A stretch of 64,000 nt of DNA, taken from NCBI GenBank assembly GCA_049724395.1, contig JAUGWO010000190.1, forward strand, positions 1 through 64,000. Direction: 5' to 3'. The position numbers and the translations under genes were made by a program. The notes under the pieces are model-generated. The model worked only from the letters and a program-made list of their open reading frames with translations. It did not search any database and was not told where the DNA came from. Source of the stretch: Spongospora subterranea f. sp. subterranea. Its lineage: Eukaryota; Endomyxa: Phytomyxea; Phytomyxea; Plasmodiophorida. Positions 35,818 through 46,184 of this stretch are shown piece by piece (position 1 is the first letter of the stretch; each line of letters opens with the position of its first letter).

Positions 35818-35925
35818 TCAGTGTTAATCACCACTGAGAGCCCAACTTATTAGGACTGTCCCCAGTGCTCATCACCACTGTATATTGCACTTTGTCCCCA
35901 GTGCTCATCACCACTGTAAACCATA
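35818..35925. repeat. Short direct repeats
   Basis: The 25-bp motif starting GTCCCCAGTGCTCATCACCA occurs twice (about 35858 and 35895), with a diverged third copy near 35818. They lie just before the open frame of the unknown three-copy family. Confidence 0.75.
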
Positions 35926-35997
35926 TTGCGTGAGTGCATGACATCATTTCTCCTCAAATAAATCATTGACTGCGGAGTTTCTTCATTCCGTTTTTGC

Positions 35998-36409
35998 CGA
36001 TGTCGTCGACGTCAAGCTCTTCAGAGGAAGACATGCATTCTTTGAAGGTCATACTGGCGGATGCCGAGACTGATCTAACTACAGCCAAGGAGGCACTTTC
36101 TACTTCACAAAAGGCAGGCCCTACGCAAATCGTGGCTGCAGCAATATCTCTGGTCGCCTCGATTAACCATCGTATCGCAGCACTCGCAACGCATCATAAG
36201 CCCGGTAAAAGCAATTATTTTTGGTTTCAAGGTTTCTCATTTGTGTTTTAGCCATCTCTCGCCAACTGTCATACAAAAAGTTAAGTGTCGAGTCAACATG
36301 CCGGAAGTATTTGGATATGCTGTCTAGGAATATCAGCAAATATTATGCATTTGATTACAAATATAGCTCCCCTACTATCGGAGACGTGTTACACGCGAAG
36401 AACGGTTCT
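35998..36409 (+). CDS. Unknown three-copy family, copy 1 (5' part)
   Basis: Exon 1 from the ATG near 36000 (MSSTSSSSEEDMHSLKVI) is a helical, Ala-rich segment ending HHKP. A 45-bp GT-AG intron (about 36206-36250) leads to AISRQLSYKKLSVEST and YKYSSPTIGDVLHAK. Copies 2 and 3 (36418-37032 minus, 40213-40698 plus) share this second part. I recognise no domain. The copies sit among retrotransposon remnants, so the family could be mobile-element cargo or a lineage-specific gene. Confidence 0.45.
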
Positions 36410-36835
36410 TGCTACTTCTAGGTAGATTCACCACTATGAACTCGTTCAGAAGTGGCAAAATTGAACTTGCTGATTTTGCTCCACTCATCGGCAGAATATA
36501 ATTGTGGTAAAGGCACTGTCGTTAACCGGTCGCCTTTTTTCAAAAAGGTGGTATAACCTTCAGAATCAATTGTCTCATAAGTCTCAAACGCCCGAACAAA
36601 ATTCCATGTTTTCCTTTCAGGACCATCTTTGGCATGTAAAACGTCCCCGATAGTAGAGGAGCTATATTTGTAAACAAATGTATAGTATTTGCGAATATTT
36701 CTGGCGAGCATGTCTAGATATTTCCGGCATGTTGACTCCACACTCAACTTTTTATAAGACAGCTGGCGAGAGATGGCTAAACGCAAATGAGAAAGCTTGA
36801 AACAAAGAATAATTGCTTTTACCGGGCTTATGAAG
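36197..36835. repeat. Inverted duplication of the unknown three-copy family
   Basis: Bases 36197-36409 of copy 1, including its intron, return in reverse complement at about 36622-36831. Arms are about 210 bp with a spacer of about 215 bp. Because the intron is present in both arms, the duplication happened at the DNA level and not by retroposition. Confidence 0.88.
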
Positions 36836-37032
36836 ACACCACACTCATCCTCCGCATATGTGTGGTTCCACATTGTGGAAGTGCGCGACATCGTGGAGTT
36901 CGTGCCACCCAGGAATCGATAAGTTCCCGATTGGTATGGCGCAAGGTATTGCACAATTTGTAAAACAGTGTTTACACTGTATCTAGGCGCGCTTTGGAGA
37001 ATCAGTCCCCCGGCCGTTTGGTGCCTCAGCAT
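36418..37032 (-). CDS. Unknown three-copy family, copy 2
   Basis: Open for 204 codons. From AISRQLSYKKLSVEST onward it matches copy 1, then copy 3, through SSTIGDVLHAKDGPERKTW, ETYETIDSEGYTT, KKGDRLTTVPLPQL and YSADEWSKISKFNF. It contains the sequence corresponding to the intron of copy 1 read through as coding. Function is unknown. Confidence 0.4.
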   Translation of the reverse strand: MLRHQTAGGLILQSAPRYSVNTVLQIVQYLAPYQSGTYRFLGGTNSTMSRTSTMWNHTYAEDECGVFISPVKAIILCFKLSHLRLAISRQLSYKKLSVESTCRKYLDMLARNIRKYYTFVYKYSSSTIGDVLHAKDGPERKTWNFVRAFETYETIDSEGYTTFLKKGDRLTTVPLPQLYSADEWSKISKFNFATSERVHSGEST

Positions 37033-37089
37033 TCCCTGATAAGCCGAACGAGATTATTGAGTTGATTATCTACAGTTATAGCCCTCGGA

Positions 37090-38041
37090 TTCTGGTCTAC
37101 TCCATTTGTTAGTCATTCGCGACCGATTCTCAGGTTTGTGCGACTTGTATGCTGCCGATACCCCTTCTTCTGCACATGCCGCCGAATCTCTACTAACATT
37201 TTTTAGCTATTATGGAATCGCTCATTTATGGGTTAGCAATCAAGGAACCCACTTTCTCAACAACACAATGGCAGAATTAGCAGCAATGCTGCACGTTGAT
37301 CATCAGTTTCATATTGCGAATTACCGTTGGACACATGATGCAATCGAAACATGCAACCGCCAGGTTCTCAATTTATTAAGATCCCTATGTTCGGAGCTGG
37401 GATCAGCAAGACAGCAATGGCCCACCCTGATACCTCTAGTTCGGTATGCTTTGAACAATGCCATTTCCCCTGTGTCCGGATATGCACCAGTGACATTACA
37501 CATGGGTTCATCGCCGAGTTCACCGCTGGATTCAATTTGGTCCCCAGTCCTCAAATCCTTTGTTCAAATCCCTCTTTCTCAAGAACAAGTAGACAGCTAC
37601 GTTTCCGAGCGACGCTCTTCTTTCGAAAGTATGCATTCCGATGTTGTCAACGAACGCCAGAGGTCTCATCTTCGTGCTAACAAAGGAAGGAAAGCTCCGG
37701 AAGCTCATTTCCGCACGGGTGATTTCGTTCTTGCCGTATCAAAACAAAGAGAAACTAATGGGAACGTGGAAAGGTCCAGCAAGAATCCTGGAGTGTCGAT
37801 CACCCTTCATTTTTATCATAGACCTCGTTTCGTTGAAAACCAGCGATCATTCCCAAAGACTACTCCAACGAATCTTAAGGTAACGACAGAATTACTACAG
37901 CACATAGGGGCCGAGTCTGCGGTATATGAAGTTGAGGATATTATAGACGCGAAACAGGAACGTCGCCGATGGAATCTGTTGGTCCAATGGCGTGGATTTA
38001 GTCCACTTGACAACAGTTGGGGAGGACGGAGTGTCCCTTAA
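37090..38041 (+). mobile_element. Fossil Ty3/gypsy chromovirus: integrase part and chromodomain
   Basis: The segment encodes the later half of a Ty3/gypsy integrase core and its C-terminal region, ending in a chromodomain (block LLVQWRGFSPLDNSW), which marks the chromovirus lineage. It is a broken piece with no long terminal repeat recognised. Its orientation is opposite to the polymerase piece next to it, so either two insertions or an inversion is involved. Likely old. Confidence 0.85.
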
Positions 38042-38222
38042 GAAAGATATTTCCCCGCTTTCTTAAGGACTTTGTTGTTAAATAACTTCGCAGATGCTTT
38101 TAAGGACCTCTATCCCGAAGGGGCGATGAGCTGCGATATACTGTGCGGACTAATGGAGACCACTCTGATTTGACGTTTTATTGATAAACAACCTTCTCTC
38201 TTTAACCGTGCTCGCTGGAGCC

Positions 38223-40186
38223 TTACGACGCTAAAAGTCCAGAGTCTTTCTGAAACACTGTTTCTCCGATTAATATTTCAGAGGATTCAAATTCCAGGTA
38301 CTTCAGTTGAGAACTAGAAATATGATCCAGGGTTGGGAATTCAAAATCGAGTGAAGCCATGGGTCTTACTAAACCGGAAGGAATTTTTGATATACGACGG
38401 GCATGTTGAATTTGGACACACGTAGGTGCAGCCCAGTGGGTTAATATATCTGCCCAAACATTTAATCCTCCTGGTATGTGCTCTATGGTATAAGCTAGGG
38501 AAGAGAGCTTCAAACTCCACAACGATGAAGCTTATCAATAGTATGTTGCTTGAACGGAATGGACGATGATTATGGATTGAAAATAAAACCCAAATTCCTA
38601 TGGTCGGTGAAGATATGGAAAATGCGTTCACTAATGAGCAGGTAATCAAATCTTGTGACCGCTGCGATTATTGCATGTGCTTCTTTTTCTGAAACAGACC
38701 ACCGAACCGATGCGCCTGTGAAAGCTCGGCTGTAGAAAGCAAGGGTTTCGTGATTCTGTTCTTGAATGGGCTTGACAAGTTCAGTGGAAAGAACTTGAGT
38801 GACAATAATCGAATAAAACCCACCAGATGCATCAGTAAAAACACATCGGTCTAACTCGGGCTTAGGATGATTTAGCTCGACGGCACCCTTCAAGGCATCT
38901 AAAATATTTGAAAATGAGTTCTGCACTTCCTCACTCCATATGGAAATGCTGATAGGGATGCGGTTCGCGAAACGTCTGGAGCGATTCGTGGAACCTGTTA
39001 AAAGAAGTTCGATAAGTGATCGAAGGGGGGCAATGATTTGCGCGAAATGAGGGATATGTAAAGCGAACCATTGTCATGCGCAAATGAATTGCATCAACTC
39101 CCCAGCGCTTCTTGGCTGACCAAAATTTGATAAAGCAATTACACGATTAGGGTCATGAGAAACACCAGTTCCAAAATACAGTAAAAACTGCATCTTGTCG
39201 CATTCAGCTTCAAACCACACAGACGACAAAGTTCGAATATTTTTCGTAATAACGCCAGCAATGTCTCATCATCCGGTGCATGGGCCAGTAGATCGTCTAC
39301 CCAAATTAGTAGCTGTCCAATAGTTAATGTGCGGCGAAAAATAGAATCCATTGACCGTTGAAATGCGGAAACAGAATTAAGGTTTCCTTGAGGTAAACGC
39401 ATTGGCGTAAAAAAACCTAATGGTGTAAGCATCGATTGACTTTCAATGTTTCCGGTGATAGGAATCTGCCAGAAACCTTTGAACGCGTCTGACGTGCTAA
39501 ATCGTTTCGATTTTGACAAATCAACACCAACTAGTGGATAGATGTGGCATAGGATAGATATAACGTTTGGTCATGGCATTTGGAACACGTACATCACAAA
39601 CCGATCGGAATGTTCGTTCAGCTTCGCCTTTGTTTACGCAAAATGCAGGAGAGGCCCATGAAGATGACGGCTGAGGTGTCCAAATCCAATATCAATTAGT
39701 GTTTGGAAGTGGTCCTTAAAAACGCCTCATGCAAAGGTGGATGTCTGCGTGGTCGGCATAGAACAGGAACTGCTGTGTCCATTACTTCAATTGACAAAGG
39801 GTCGACCCTTACTGGGGGGTTCAGGTCCTAATTTGATACGGAAAATATCAACGAAGTTCATGACCAACGAGCGAAGATCTTCCACAAATTGAATCGGCGC
39901 ACCACTAGCAACTGTTGCATTGATGCTTCGATTCAGAGCTGATATAATATCCGCTTCTTCGTCCAGACCAAATTCAAATATCCGAGTCTGATTCCTCGAC
40001 ATCTTCGTTGAACGGAACTTGGGTTCTTGACGGAGGAACATCGAACACTTCTGGTTGAGAACTGCCCGCAATATCACAAATCTGTTGTTCCACGTCAATT
40101 CCGAGGCAAAAGCAGTAATGGCGCCCTATTAAGACTTCAGACATTTCTCGTTCGACAACGTAAACGCGGTGACGATGGACTATCAC
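38223..40186 (-). mobile_element. Fossil Ty3/gypsy element: protease-side, reverse transcriptase and RNase H regions
   Basis: In order on the minus strand: a protease-side segment (about 39787-40186), a reverse transcriptase region with the WVDDLL form of the catalytic block (about 39139-39519), and RNase H with TDASGG plus the connection region (about 38223-38926). The element is degenerate with several breaks and its ends were not found. It may be the other part of the chromovirus at 37090-38041. Confidence 0.85.
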
Positions 40187-40212
40187 CAGACCAACAACAG
40201 TTAGAATATGTG

Positions 40213-40698
40213 AACCGAGTAAAGTGGAAAAATGAGACTTTCGACATGCTTGCTAGAAATATAATCAAATATTATACATTTGATTACAAATATAGCTCCC
40301 CGACTATCGGGGACGTTTTACATGCGAAGGATGGTCTTGAAAGGAAAACGTGGTATTCTGTTCGGGCGGTTGAGACTTATGAGACAATTGATTCTGATGG
40401 TTGTACCACCATTGTCAAAAGAGGTGACAGGTTAACTACCGTACCTTTACCAGAACTATATACTGCTGATGAGTGGAACCGGATCAGCAAGTTCAACTTT
40501 GTCACTTCCGAACGTATTCACAGTGGGGATTTGCCACGAAGTCTGAGCAATAAGCCATTTATCATTATTCCGCATTCTGATTTTTCGCAAGATATGGTGT
40601 CCTCTTTCCAGAATATTGGTGTGAAAGCCCGCCTATTTCGCTCTCCCCAAGAATTGGAAGTCAAGGATGAAGATGCTCTGTCCCTGGAATCTATATAA
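40213..40698 (+). CDS. Unknown three-copy family, copy 3 (3' part)
   Basis: Matches copy 2 from DMLARNIIKYYTFDYKYSS onward and carries the most complete C-terminus, with KPFIIIPHSDFSQDMVSSF and RLFRSPQELEVKDED before the stop. The shared core (GDRLTTVPLPELYTADEWN) is well kept between copies, which suggests recent duplication or past selection on the protein. It abuts the retrotransposon fossil and is cut at its 5' side. Confidence 0.45.
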   Translation, partial: NRVKWKNETFDMLARNIIKYYTFDYKYSSPTIGDVLHAKDGLERKTWYSVRAVETYETIDSDGCTTIVKRGDRLTTVPLPELYTADEWNRISKFNFVTSERIHSGDLPRSLSNKPFIIIPHSDFSQDMVSSFQNIGVKARLFRSPQELEVKDEDALSLESI

Positions 40699-40890
40699 AG
40701 TCTAATTCTATTTTCCACCATTCTCCATTATTATCAAAAGAGATGACCCACCAAGACCAACTTACTTCCCGTGTTTTGTGCCTAGCAACTGTACTTTTCA
40801 AGAATACACTCATTTTAGGGTTTACAATTTTGGAAGGGAAGGTATGTTACTGTATGTAGCTTAGTAGGAAATAGCGCTGGTAGATTATCA

Positions 40891-41013
40891 AAAAAATACG
40901 GGCCACTAGAATTGACTGGATCAAAAAGTGCGTGCCAGTCTTTTGATCCAGTCCTGGATCAAAAGACTGGCACGCACTTTTTGATCCAGTCAATTCTAGT
41001 GGCCCGTATTTTT
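40891..41013. repeat. Near-perfect palindrome, arms of about 60 bp
   Basis: AAAAAATACGGGCCACTAGA at the left returns in reverse complement at the right; the arms meet at about 40952 with almost no loop. Inside each arm TGGATCAAAA occurs twice in opposite orientation, giving nested hairpins. It is probably a tiny foldback element or MITE. Confidence 0.93.
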
Positions 41014-41025
41014 TTGTTTGAAATC

Positions 41026-41405
41026 ATGCTCGCTGATGTTCCTACAGTACCATGGTAAAGTCATTTCTGGAGTCCAAAGCCCCCAATTCTGAACTCGCTT
41101 CATCTCTTTTACGAAGTTCTTTTTGAGTAATCCGTATTCAATTGTACTTTTTTTTTTTACAAAATGGAGAGGGATGTTTATCAATCGATGTTGGCACCCT
41201 AGGACTAGGTACAGGATTACATTGACTGCTACTGGGGCAGTAACACATTCCCCCATTTCGGAAGCAGAAACACGTAGAAAAAAAAAGTACCATGGATTAC
41301 GGATTACTCAAAAAGCACTTCGTAAAAGAAATGAAACGAGTTCAGAATTTGGGGCGTTGGACTCCAGAATGACTTTACCATGGTAGGAACATCAGCGAGC
41401 ATGAT
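41026..41405. repeat. Inverted duplication over the end of a chromodomain fragment
   Basis: 41026-41153 and about 41280-41405 are reverse complements with a few differences (for example around CCATGGTAAAGTCATT). The spacer is about 126 bp. The right arm is the 3' end of the retroelement fossil at 41304-42290, so a piece of that fossil was copied in inverted orientation. Confidence 0.9.
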
Positions 41406-42290
41406 CTCAAACGGTTCCCAGGAATCATCGGACGGTTTGAAACCAAGCCAACTCAGGTGTAGCTCTGGGTCTTCTGACTCCGGATCAATGCGCAAATCGT
41501 TGATCGACTCACGGTATAGGTTTGCGAAGTAATCGCGACGTTGTGCAACAATTCTGATGTAATGTTCAGCGAACTTTCGTGATAAAAACGGATTCTTTCC
41601 GCATGAACATCCGAAACTGCGTTTTCTAACAATCCTTAACGCAGAAGATATGTTCGTTGACCGTATCGACAATCTGCCACTGACCATGCCAGTTAGCGAA
41701 CGTCTTTTGAAATTGTCATTGGATATTGGTTGCAATGAGGACGTAGTCACCTATGGCAAAATTGGTTTTCTTCGTCCTTCGATTAGCAGAACTTGACTTG
41801 TGTCTCTAAATTGCGCTGATTTCAAAGATTGTTGATTCTCTAACAATGCTTCAAATACCCCATTCTCCTCATGCTTGGCCAAATAATCGATGAACCGCTG
41901 ATTGATCCTCGGATCGGTGATCCTGCCCGAAAGAGGCAAACGCTTGAGAAATTTCTCAGCGATGTTCCTCAAAAGCCCCCTCCAACCAAGCAATCACGTT
42001 GTTCATGTTCAGCTTATATTTACTGCCAGGGCTCCTGAAGGATTGTTTCAGACGCTTGTTAAAATGTCAATGCAGCTCCGGAAACATCTCACGGCGAACA
42101 CTGCGTCCGACATTTTCAACATTGGCTTGGCTTTGTCGACGTTTTCTGGAGCGTCAATCCATCGCTGGTTAACTGGATTTGATAACAGCCATCGCTTCAT
42201 TTTGACAATATCACCAATCACCAAAAAGGAATGCAAACGGCGGAACTTCGGATTTCACACTGAAGTGATTTTTTTATTTTGTCTCAATTT
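41304..42290 (-). mobile_element. Fossil chromovirus 3' region with chromodomain
   Basis: A chromodomain is recognisable (LHLSWLGFKPSDDSWEPFE, then DVPTMVKSF) at the end of a decayed polyprotein. Upstream minus-strand pieces (41751-41993, 42048-42236) appear to belong to the same element. It is broken, with no terminal repeats recognised. The chromodomain differs from the one at 38000, so it comes from a different copy or subfamily. Confidence 0.75.
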
Positions 42291-42377
42291 GCTAATTGTG
42301 ATTTTTTTGTGATGAAAAATCAACAAAACGTTAAAAGGTGCTTAGTTTTGGAGGTATTGTAACCATTTATTTTTTGA

Positions 42378-43340
42378 ACCACGGTATTTGCAAGTGTAAA
42401 ACGAATCTCTGTTTGATCTGTGATGGCTTATTCTGGTTAAGCCGCTTAATATTTTGGCAATCGCTGTTGGAACAGCGGATAAGGCCAGCACAGATTTTGT
42501 ATTGCAGTGCAATTGAGACGGATCAGACCCGTCTGTTGCCCGGATTTGTTTTTTCACAGTTTAGGCTGCGGAACCGGCACAGTAATTGAAATATCTTTGG
42601 TTCTGGGATGAAGTAGATTCTTAGAATTTGTGCAGCGAAACTGCCAAATAGCAAGATCCTTAGGGAAAAGTTCCTGTTGTACACAGATCTGCCAATTGCC
42701 ATTGCTGATTACCGACAAATTGCTGCTGCATTCATGTCGAAACATACATTTACAGCAACCAGGTGATGAATTGAACACCGCCTATCTGTAGATTGTACTC
42801 GACTTAGAATTATTGGACGAACCAACTACAGATTGTTCGAACATTTGCTGACGCGATTTCATATGCACGGAGCACGTTTCGATTTATGTACTGATGCTCA
42901 TTGGTTGTTCTACCATATCGCATAACAGCTGTGCAGCTTGAATGACCAGCCTGTAGATGAAAAATGTTCGAACAATTTGTAGTTGGTTCGTCCAATAATT
43001 CTAAATCGAGTATATTTACAATATAGGCGGATGTATGATTTATCACCTGGTTGCTGTAAATGTTCGACATGAATGCAGTAGCAATTTGTCGGTAATCAGC
43101 AATGGCAATTGGCAGATCTGTGTACAGCAGGACCTTTTCCCTAAAGACCTGCAGTTTCGCTGCACAAATTCTATGAATCTACTTCATCCCAAAACAAACG
43201 ATGTTGCAATTACACTGCAATACAAAATTTTCGCTGGCCTTATCCGCTGTTCCAACAGCGATTGCCAAGTTATCAAGCGGCCTAACCAGAATAAGCCATC
43301 ACAGATCAAACAGAGGTTCGTTTTACACTTGCAAATAGGC
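42378..43340. repeat. Large imperfect inverted repeat, arms of about 370-470 bp
   Basis: The segment from 42378 (TTTGCAAGTGTAAAACGAAT) to about 42846 returns inverted from about 42969 to 43340. The left arm holds about 85 extra bases near 42510-42595. The spacer is about 120 bp. No protein is recognised in either arm. Divergence of roughly a tenth suggests an older event. Confidence 0.88.
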
Positions 43341-43349
43341 TAAAATAAC

Positions 43350-43680
43350 TCTTAGAGGATTTTGAGCATGTCAAGTGCGAATGCAAGATTCTGTGGGTTC
43401 ATCACCGGTTGAAAGACCGGTGCATTATCTTGCATCATGGCACTCATAAACATGACGTCCCACATACGAATAAGCCTGATGTGAACTCGAAGGCAAAGCT
43501 CGTTGACGTTATTTCAGCTGCGCCTAACAAAACGGCGATGCAGGTAATCGTGGGAGCTACGGGTCCGTCCACCCACTCAGTACGACAGATTTCTCCAGCT
43601 TATGGCAACAAAGACAGGGTCGACCATCCTCTAAGAGGCGGGTTGCTTGGGAGTGCAGCCCTAATTGGGAGGTAAATTTG
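43350..43680 (+). mobile_element. MULE fragment: N-terminal FLYWCH/GCM-like zinc finger
   Basis: The open frame contains KCECKILWVHHRLKD, then CIILHHGTHKHDVP, the CxC...HxH arrangement of the DNA-binding finger at the N-terminus of many MULE transposases. It ends around DHPLRGGLLGSAALIG, which faintly resembles the left window edge when that is read in a second frame. It may therefore be a 5' piece of the same MULE family as the element at 1-1727. Confidence 0.45.
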
Positions 43681-43943
43681 TTCCGAAGCAAAGTCCGGAC
43701 CCCCCCCCCCCCCCAACCTTGTCGTATTGGTGTAGGCGGCTCCATCAGCGAAATCGGGCGATATCTGTGCAATTGTTATGAAAACTTTCAAGAAAGTGTG
43801 CTATTATGAAAGTGTTGTAATAAAAATCGGTGAAATGTAATATACAGAATACTGTACTTGAAATCGTAGCACAAAACTCTTGAGATTGCCGTTAATAATT
43901 AAAATCTGTATTCAGAGAATTACCAAAATTGAAACACAAAGCC
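43681..43943. other. Noncoding, with a poly-C run
   Basis: Holds a run of 17 or so C at about 43700-43716 and the 3' flank of the repeat-protein gene. The length of the C run may be unreliable. Confidence 0.5.
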
Positions 43944-45482
43944 CTATGAAGAATCTTCTGGCTTGCCATAACCCTTTGACTTGCCGTATCCAGAATTATT
44001 TGAATCGCCATACTCAACATCCTCTGGCTTGTCGTAACCCTTCGACTTGCTGTATCCAGAATATTTGGGATCGCCATACTCAGGATCTTCTGGCTTGTCG
44101 TAAACCTTCGACTTGCCGTATCCAGAATACTTGGGATCGCCATACTCAGGATCTTCTGGCTTGTCGTAAACCTTCGACTTGCCGTATCCAGAATACTTGG
44201 GATCGCCATACTCAGGATCTTCTGGCTTGTCGTAAACCTTCGACTTGCCGTATTCAGAATACTTGGGATCGCCATACTCAGGATCTTCTGGCTTGTCGTA
44301 AACCTTCGGCTTGCCGTATCCAGAATACTTGGGATCTCCATACTCAGGATCTTCTGGCTTGTCGTAAACCTTCGGCTTGCCGTATCCAGAATACTTGGAA
44401 TCTTCATAAACAAAATCCTCTGACTTGCCATAACCCTTCGGTTTGCCGTATCCAGAATACTTAGGATCGCCATACTCAGGATCCTCTGACTTGCCATAAC
44501 CCTTCGGTTTGCCGTATTTAGAGTACTTGGGATCGCCATACTCAGGATCTTCTGGCTTGCCATAACCCTTCGGTTTGCCGTATCCAGAATACTTAGGATC
44601 GCCATACTCAGGATCCTCTGACTTGCCATAACCCTTCGGTTTGCCGTATCCAGAATACTTGGGATCGCCATACTCAGGATCTTCTGGCTTGTCGTAAACC
44701 TTTGACTTGCCGTATCCAGAATACTTGGGATCGCCATACTCAGGATCTTCTGGCTTGTCGTAAACCTTTGACTTGCCGTATCCAGAATACTTGGGATCGC
44801 CATACTCAGGATCTTCTGGCTTGTCGTAAACCTTTGACTTGGCGTAAGCGGAATACTTGGGATCGCCATATTCATACTCCTCTGTCTTGTCGTAAACCTT
44901 CGACTTGCCGTATCCAGAATACTTTGAATCGCCATACTCATAATCCTCTGGCTTGTCGTAAACCTTTGACTTGCCGTATGCGGAATACTTGGGATCGCCA
45001 TACTCATACTCCTCTGTCTTGTCGTAAACCTTCGACTTGCCGTATCCAGAATACTTGGAATCGCCATACTCGGAATCCTTGGGCTTGCCATAGTCATAAT
45101 AATATTTGGAATCGTCGTGATCATAACCGAAGGGCATGCCATACTCAGAATACTTGGGTTTTCCATAATCTTTATCTTCGCCAAACTCAGAATACTTGGG
45201 CTTGCCATATTCGACATACTTGGATTCGTCACCCTTGGGCTTGCGATGCTCCTTGTGACCACTGTTCGCGTTGTACCCCATCTTGTATAAAGCTTGCTGT
45301 CTCTGTTCAGGGAGATACGTTTGCATGGGTTGGCTTCCAGATGACTTGCAATTGCCAGAGCATTCGCTCCAAATTGAATGGGACGGCGATCTGATGCTTG
45401 GAGGGTCGTCGTAGGCATGAGAAACAAGAGCACTGCAAAAATAACAGGAAAGCGCTACAACACACAACGATGTCCACATCAT
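43944..45482 (-). CDS. Secreted YGK-repeat protein
   Basis: No known family is recognised. From the ATG at 45482 the protein starts MMWTSLCVVALSCYF, a signal peptide probably cut near CSALVSHA. A mature N-terminal part of about 60 residues follows, with two Cys (SECSGNCKS). The rest is a tandem array of a 22-residue unit of the form GYGKSKVYDKPEDPEYGDPK plus YS, rich in Lys, Asp, Glu, Tyr and Pro. About fifteen well-kept units are followed by the stop. The protein should be extended and soluble, outside the cell or in a wall or matrix. Gene orientation and style match the other secreted genes at 46 kb, 56-58 kb and 62-63 kb. Unlike three of those, its signal region shows no clear intron. Confidence 0.82.
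   Translation of the reverse strand: MMWTSLCVVALSCYFCSALVSHAYDDPPSIRSPSHSIWSECSGNCKSSGSQPMQTYLPEQRQQALYKMGYNANSGHKEHRKPKGDESKYVEYGKPKYSEFGEDKDYGKPKYSEYGMPFGYDHDDSKYYYDYGKPKDSEYGDSKYSGYGKSKVYDKTEEYEYGDPKYSAYGKSKVYDKPEDYEYGDSKYSGYGKSKVYDKTEEYEYGDPKYSAYAKSKVYDKPEDPEYGDPKYSGYGKSKVYDKPEDPEYGDPKYSGYGKSKVYDKPEDPEYGDPKYSGYGKPKGYGKSEDPEYGDPKYSGYGKPKGYGKPEDPEYGDPKYSKYGKPKGYGKSEDPEYGDPKYSGYGKPKGYGKSEDFVYEDSKYSGYGKPKVYDKPEDPEYGDPKYSGYGKPKVYDKPEDPEYGDPKYSEYGKSKVYDKPEDPEYGDPKYSGYGKSKVYDKPEDPEYGDPKYSGYGKSKVYDKPEDPEYGDPKYSGYSKSKGYDKPEDVEYGDSNNSGYGKSKGYGKPEDSS
43990..45110. repeat. 66-bp coding minisatellite
   Basis: Tandem 66-bp units (starting GAATACTTGGGATCGCCATA on the plus strand) encode the 22-residue repeat. 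Because the unit is a multiple of three, two minus-strand frames and parts of the plus strand are also open. Some units group in pairs (PKGYGKSED versus SKVYDKPED), which shows higher-order duplication. Confidence 0.93.
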
Positions 45483-46184
45483 CTTATAACTTGAAAACGT
45501 AACAAAAGAGCACACTCAAACTCGATCTCCAACGTGATCCTGATGCAACTCGATCAATAGACCAATGAATTGAATAAAGAACAATCTCATGATTCCATTC
45601 TCGCAGCCGGATTCGGCCATCAAGTCAAAACAGTCAGTCCTTAGTCAATTCGACACTGGGATGTTCAATCCCGCGAAGATCGTCCTGAGACTTTCATCCG
45701 AATATCGTCTCCGTGCCCGCTATTGCGCGTCATCCCTGGGACAATAATCAACAGATAGCGATTGGTCGTTTCGGCAACCTCCCATATCCCGCCGTCGAAG
45801 GATAATGAATACAATTTTGATATTGATCCCAGTCATCGTTCAGCAACATCCCGTCTCGCTATTCCCAAATCTCAGGCTGTCTTGCTACAGAAGCGCGATA
45901 TTCGGCAACTTATGAACTAAGAAAATAGCAGAGAACGGCTACCCAAAACACTGCCAAGAGTCGGTTGATCCTTGAAGCTGGGAAGAATCAACAACCGATA
46001 GGACACTTTATCGACATCCATGCGTTGCCTGGACAGCAAATACAATGCAGAAACATTTTTTCACGCAATAGTTCTCCCAACGCTCATCAATTGCAAATAC
46101 TGGTTAAGTCGATTTCTATTTACTTAAATTTTCAGCGGTCCAATAAATGTTCACGAGGGCGCCGATTTGTGAGTGCTCATCTCT
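45483..46184. other. Upstream region of the YGK-repeat gene, nothing recognised
   Basis: About 700 bp containing the promoter of the secreted repeat gene. Frames of about 120 codons near 45965 show no domain. Confidence 0.45.

Noticed and set aside
43880-45394. Plus-strand frames with repeated WDRHTQDLLACRKPS
   Set aside because: They are antisense to the 66-bp array of the secreted protein; open only because the unit is a multiple of three.
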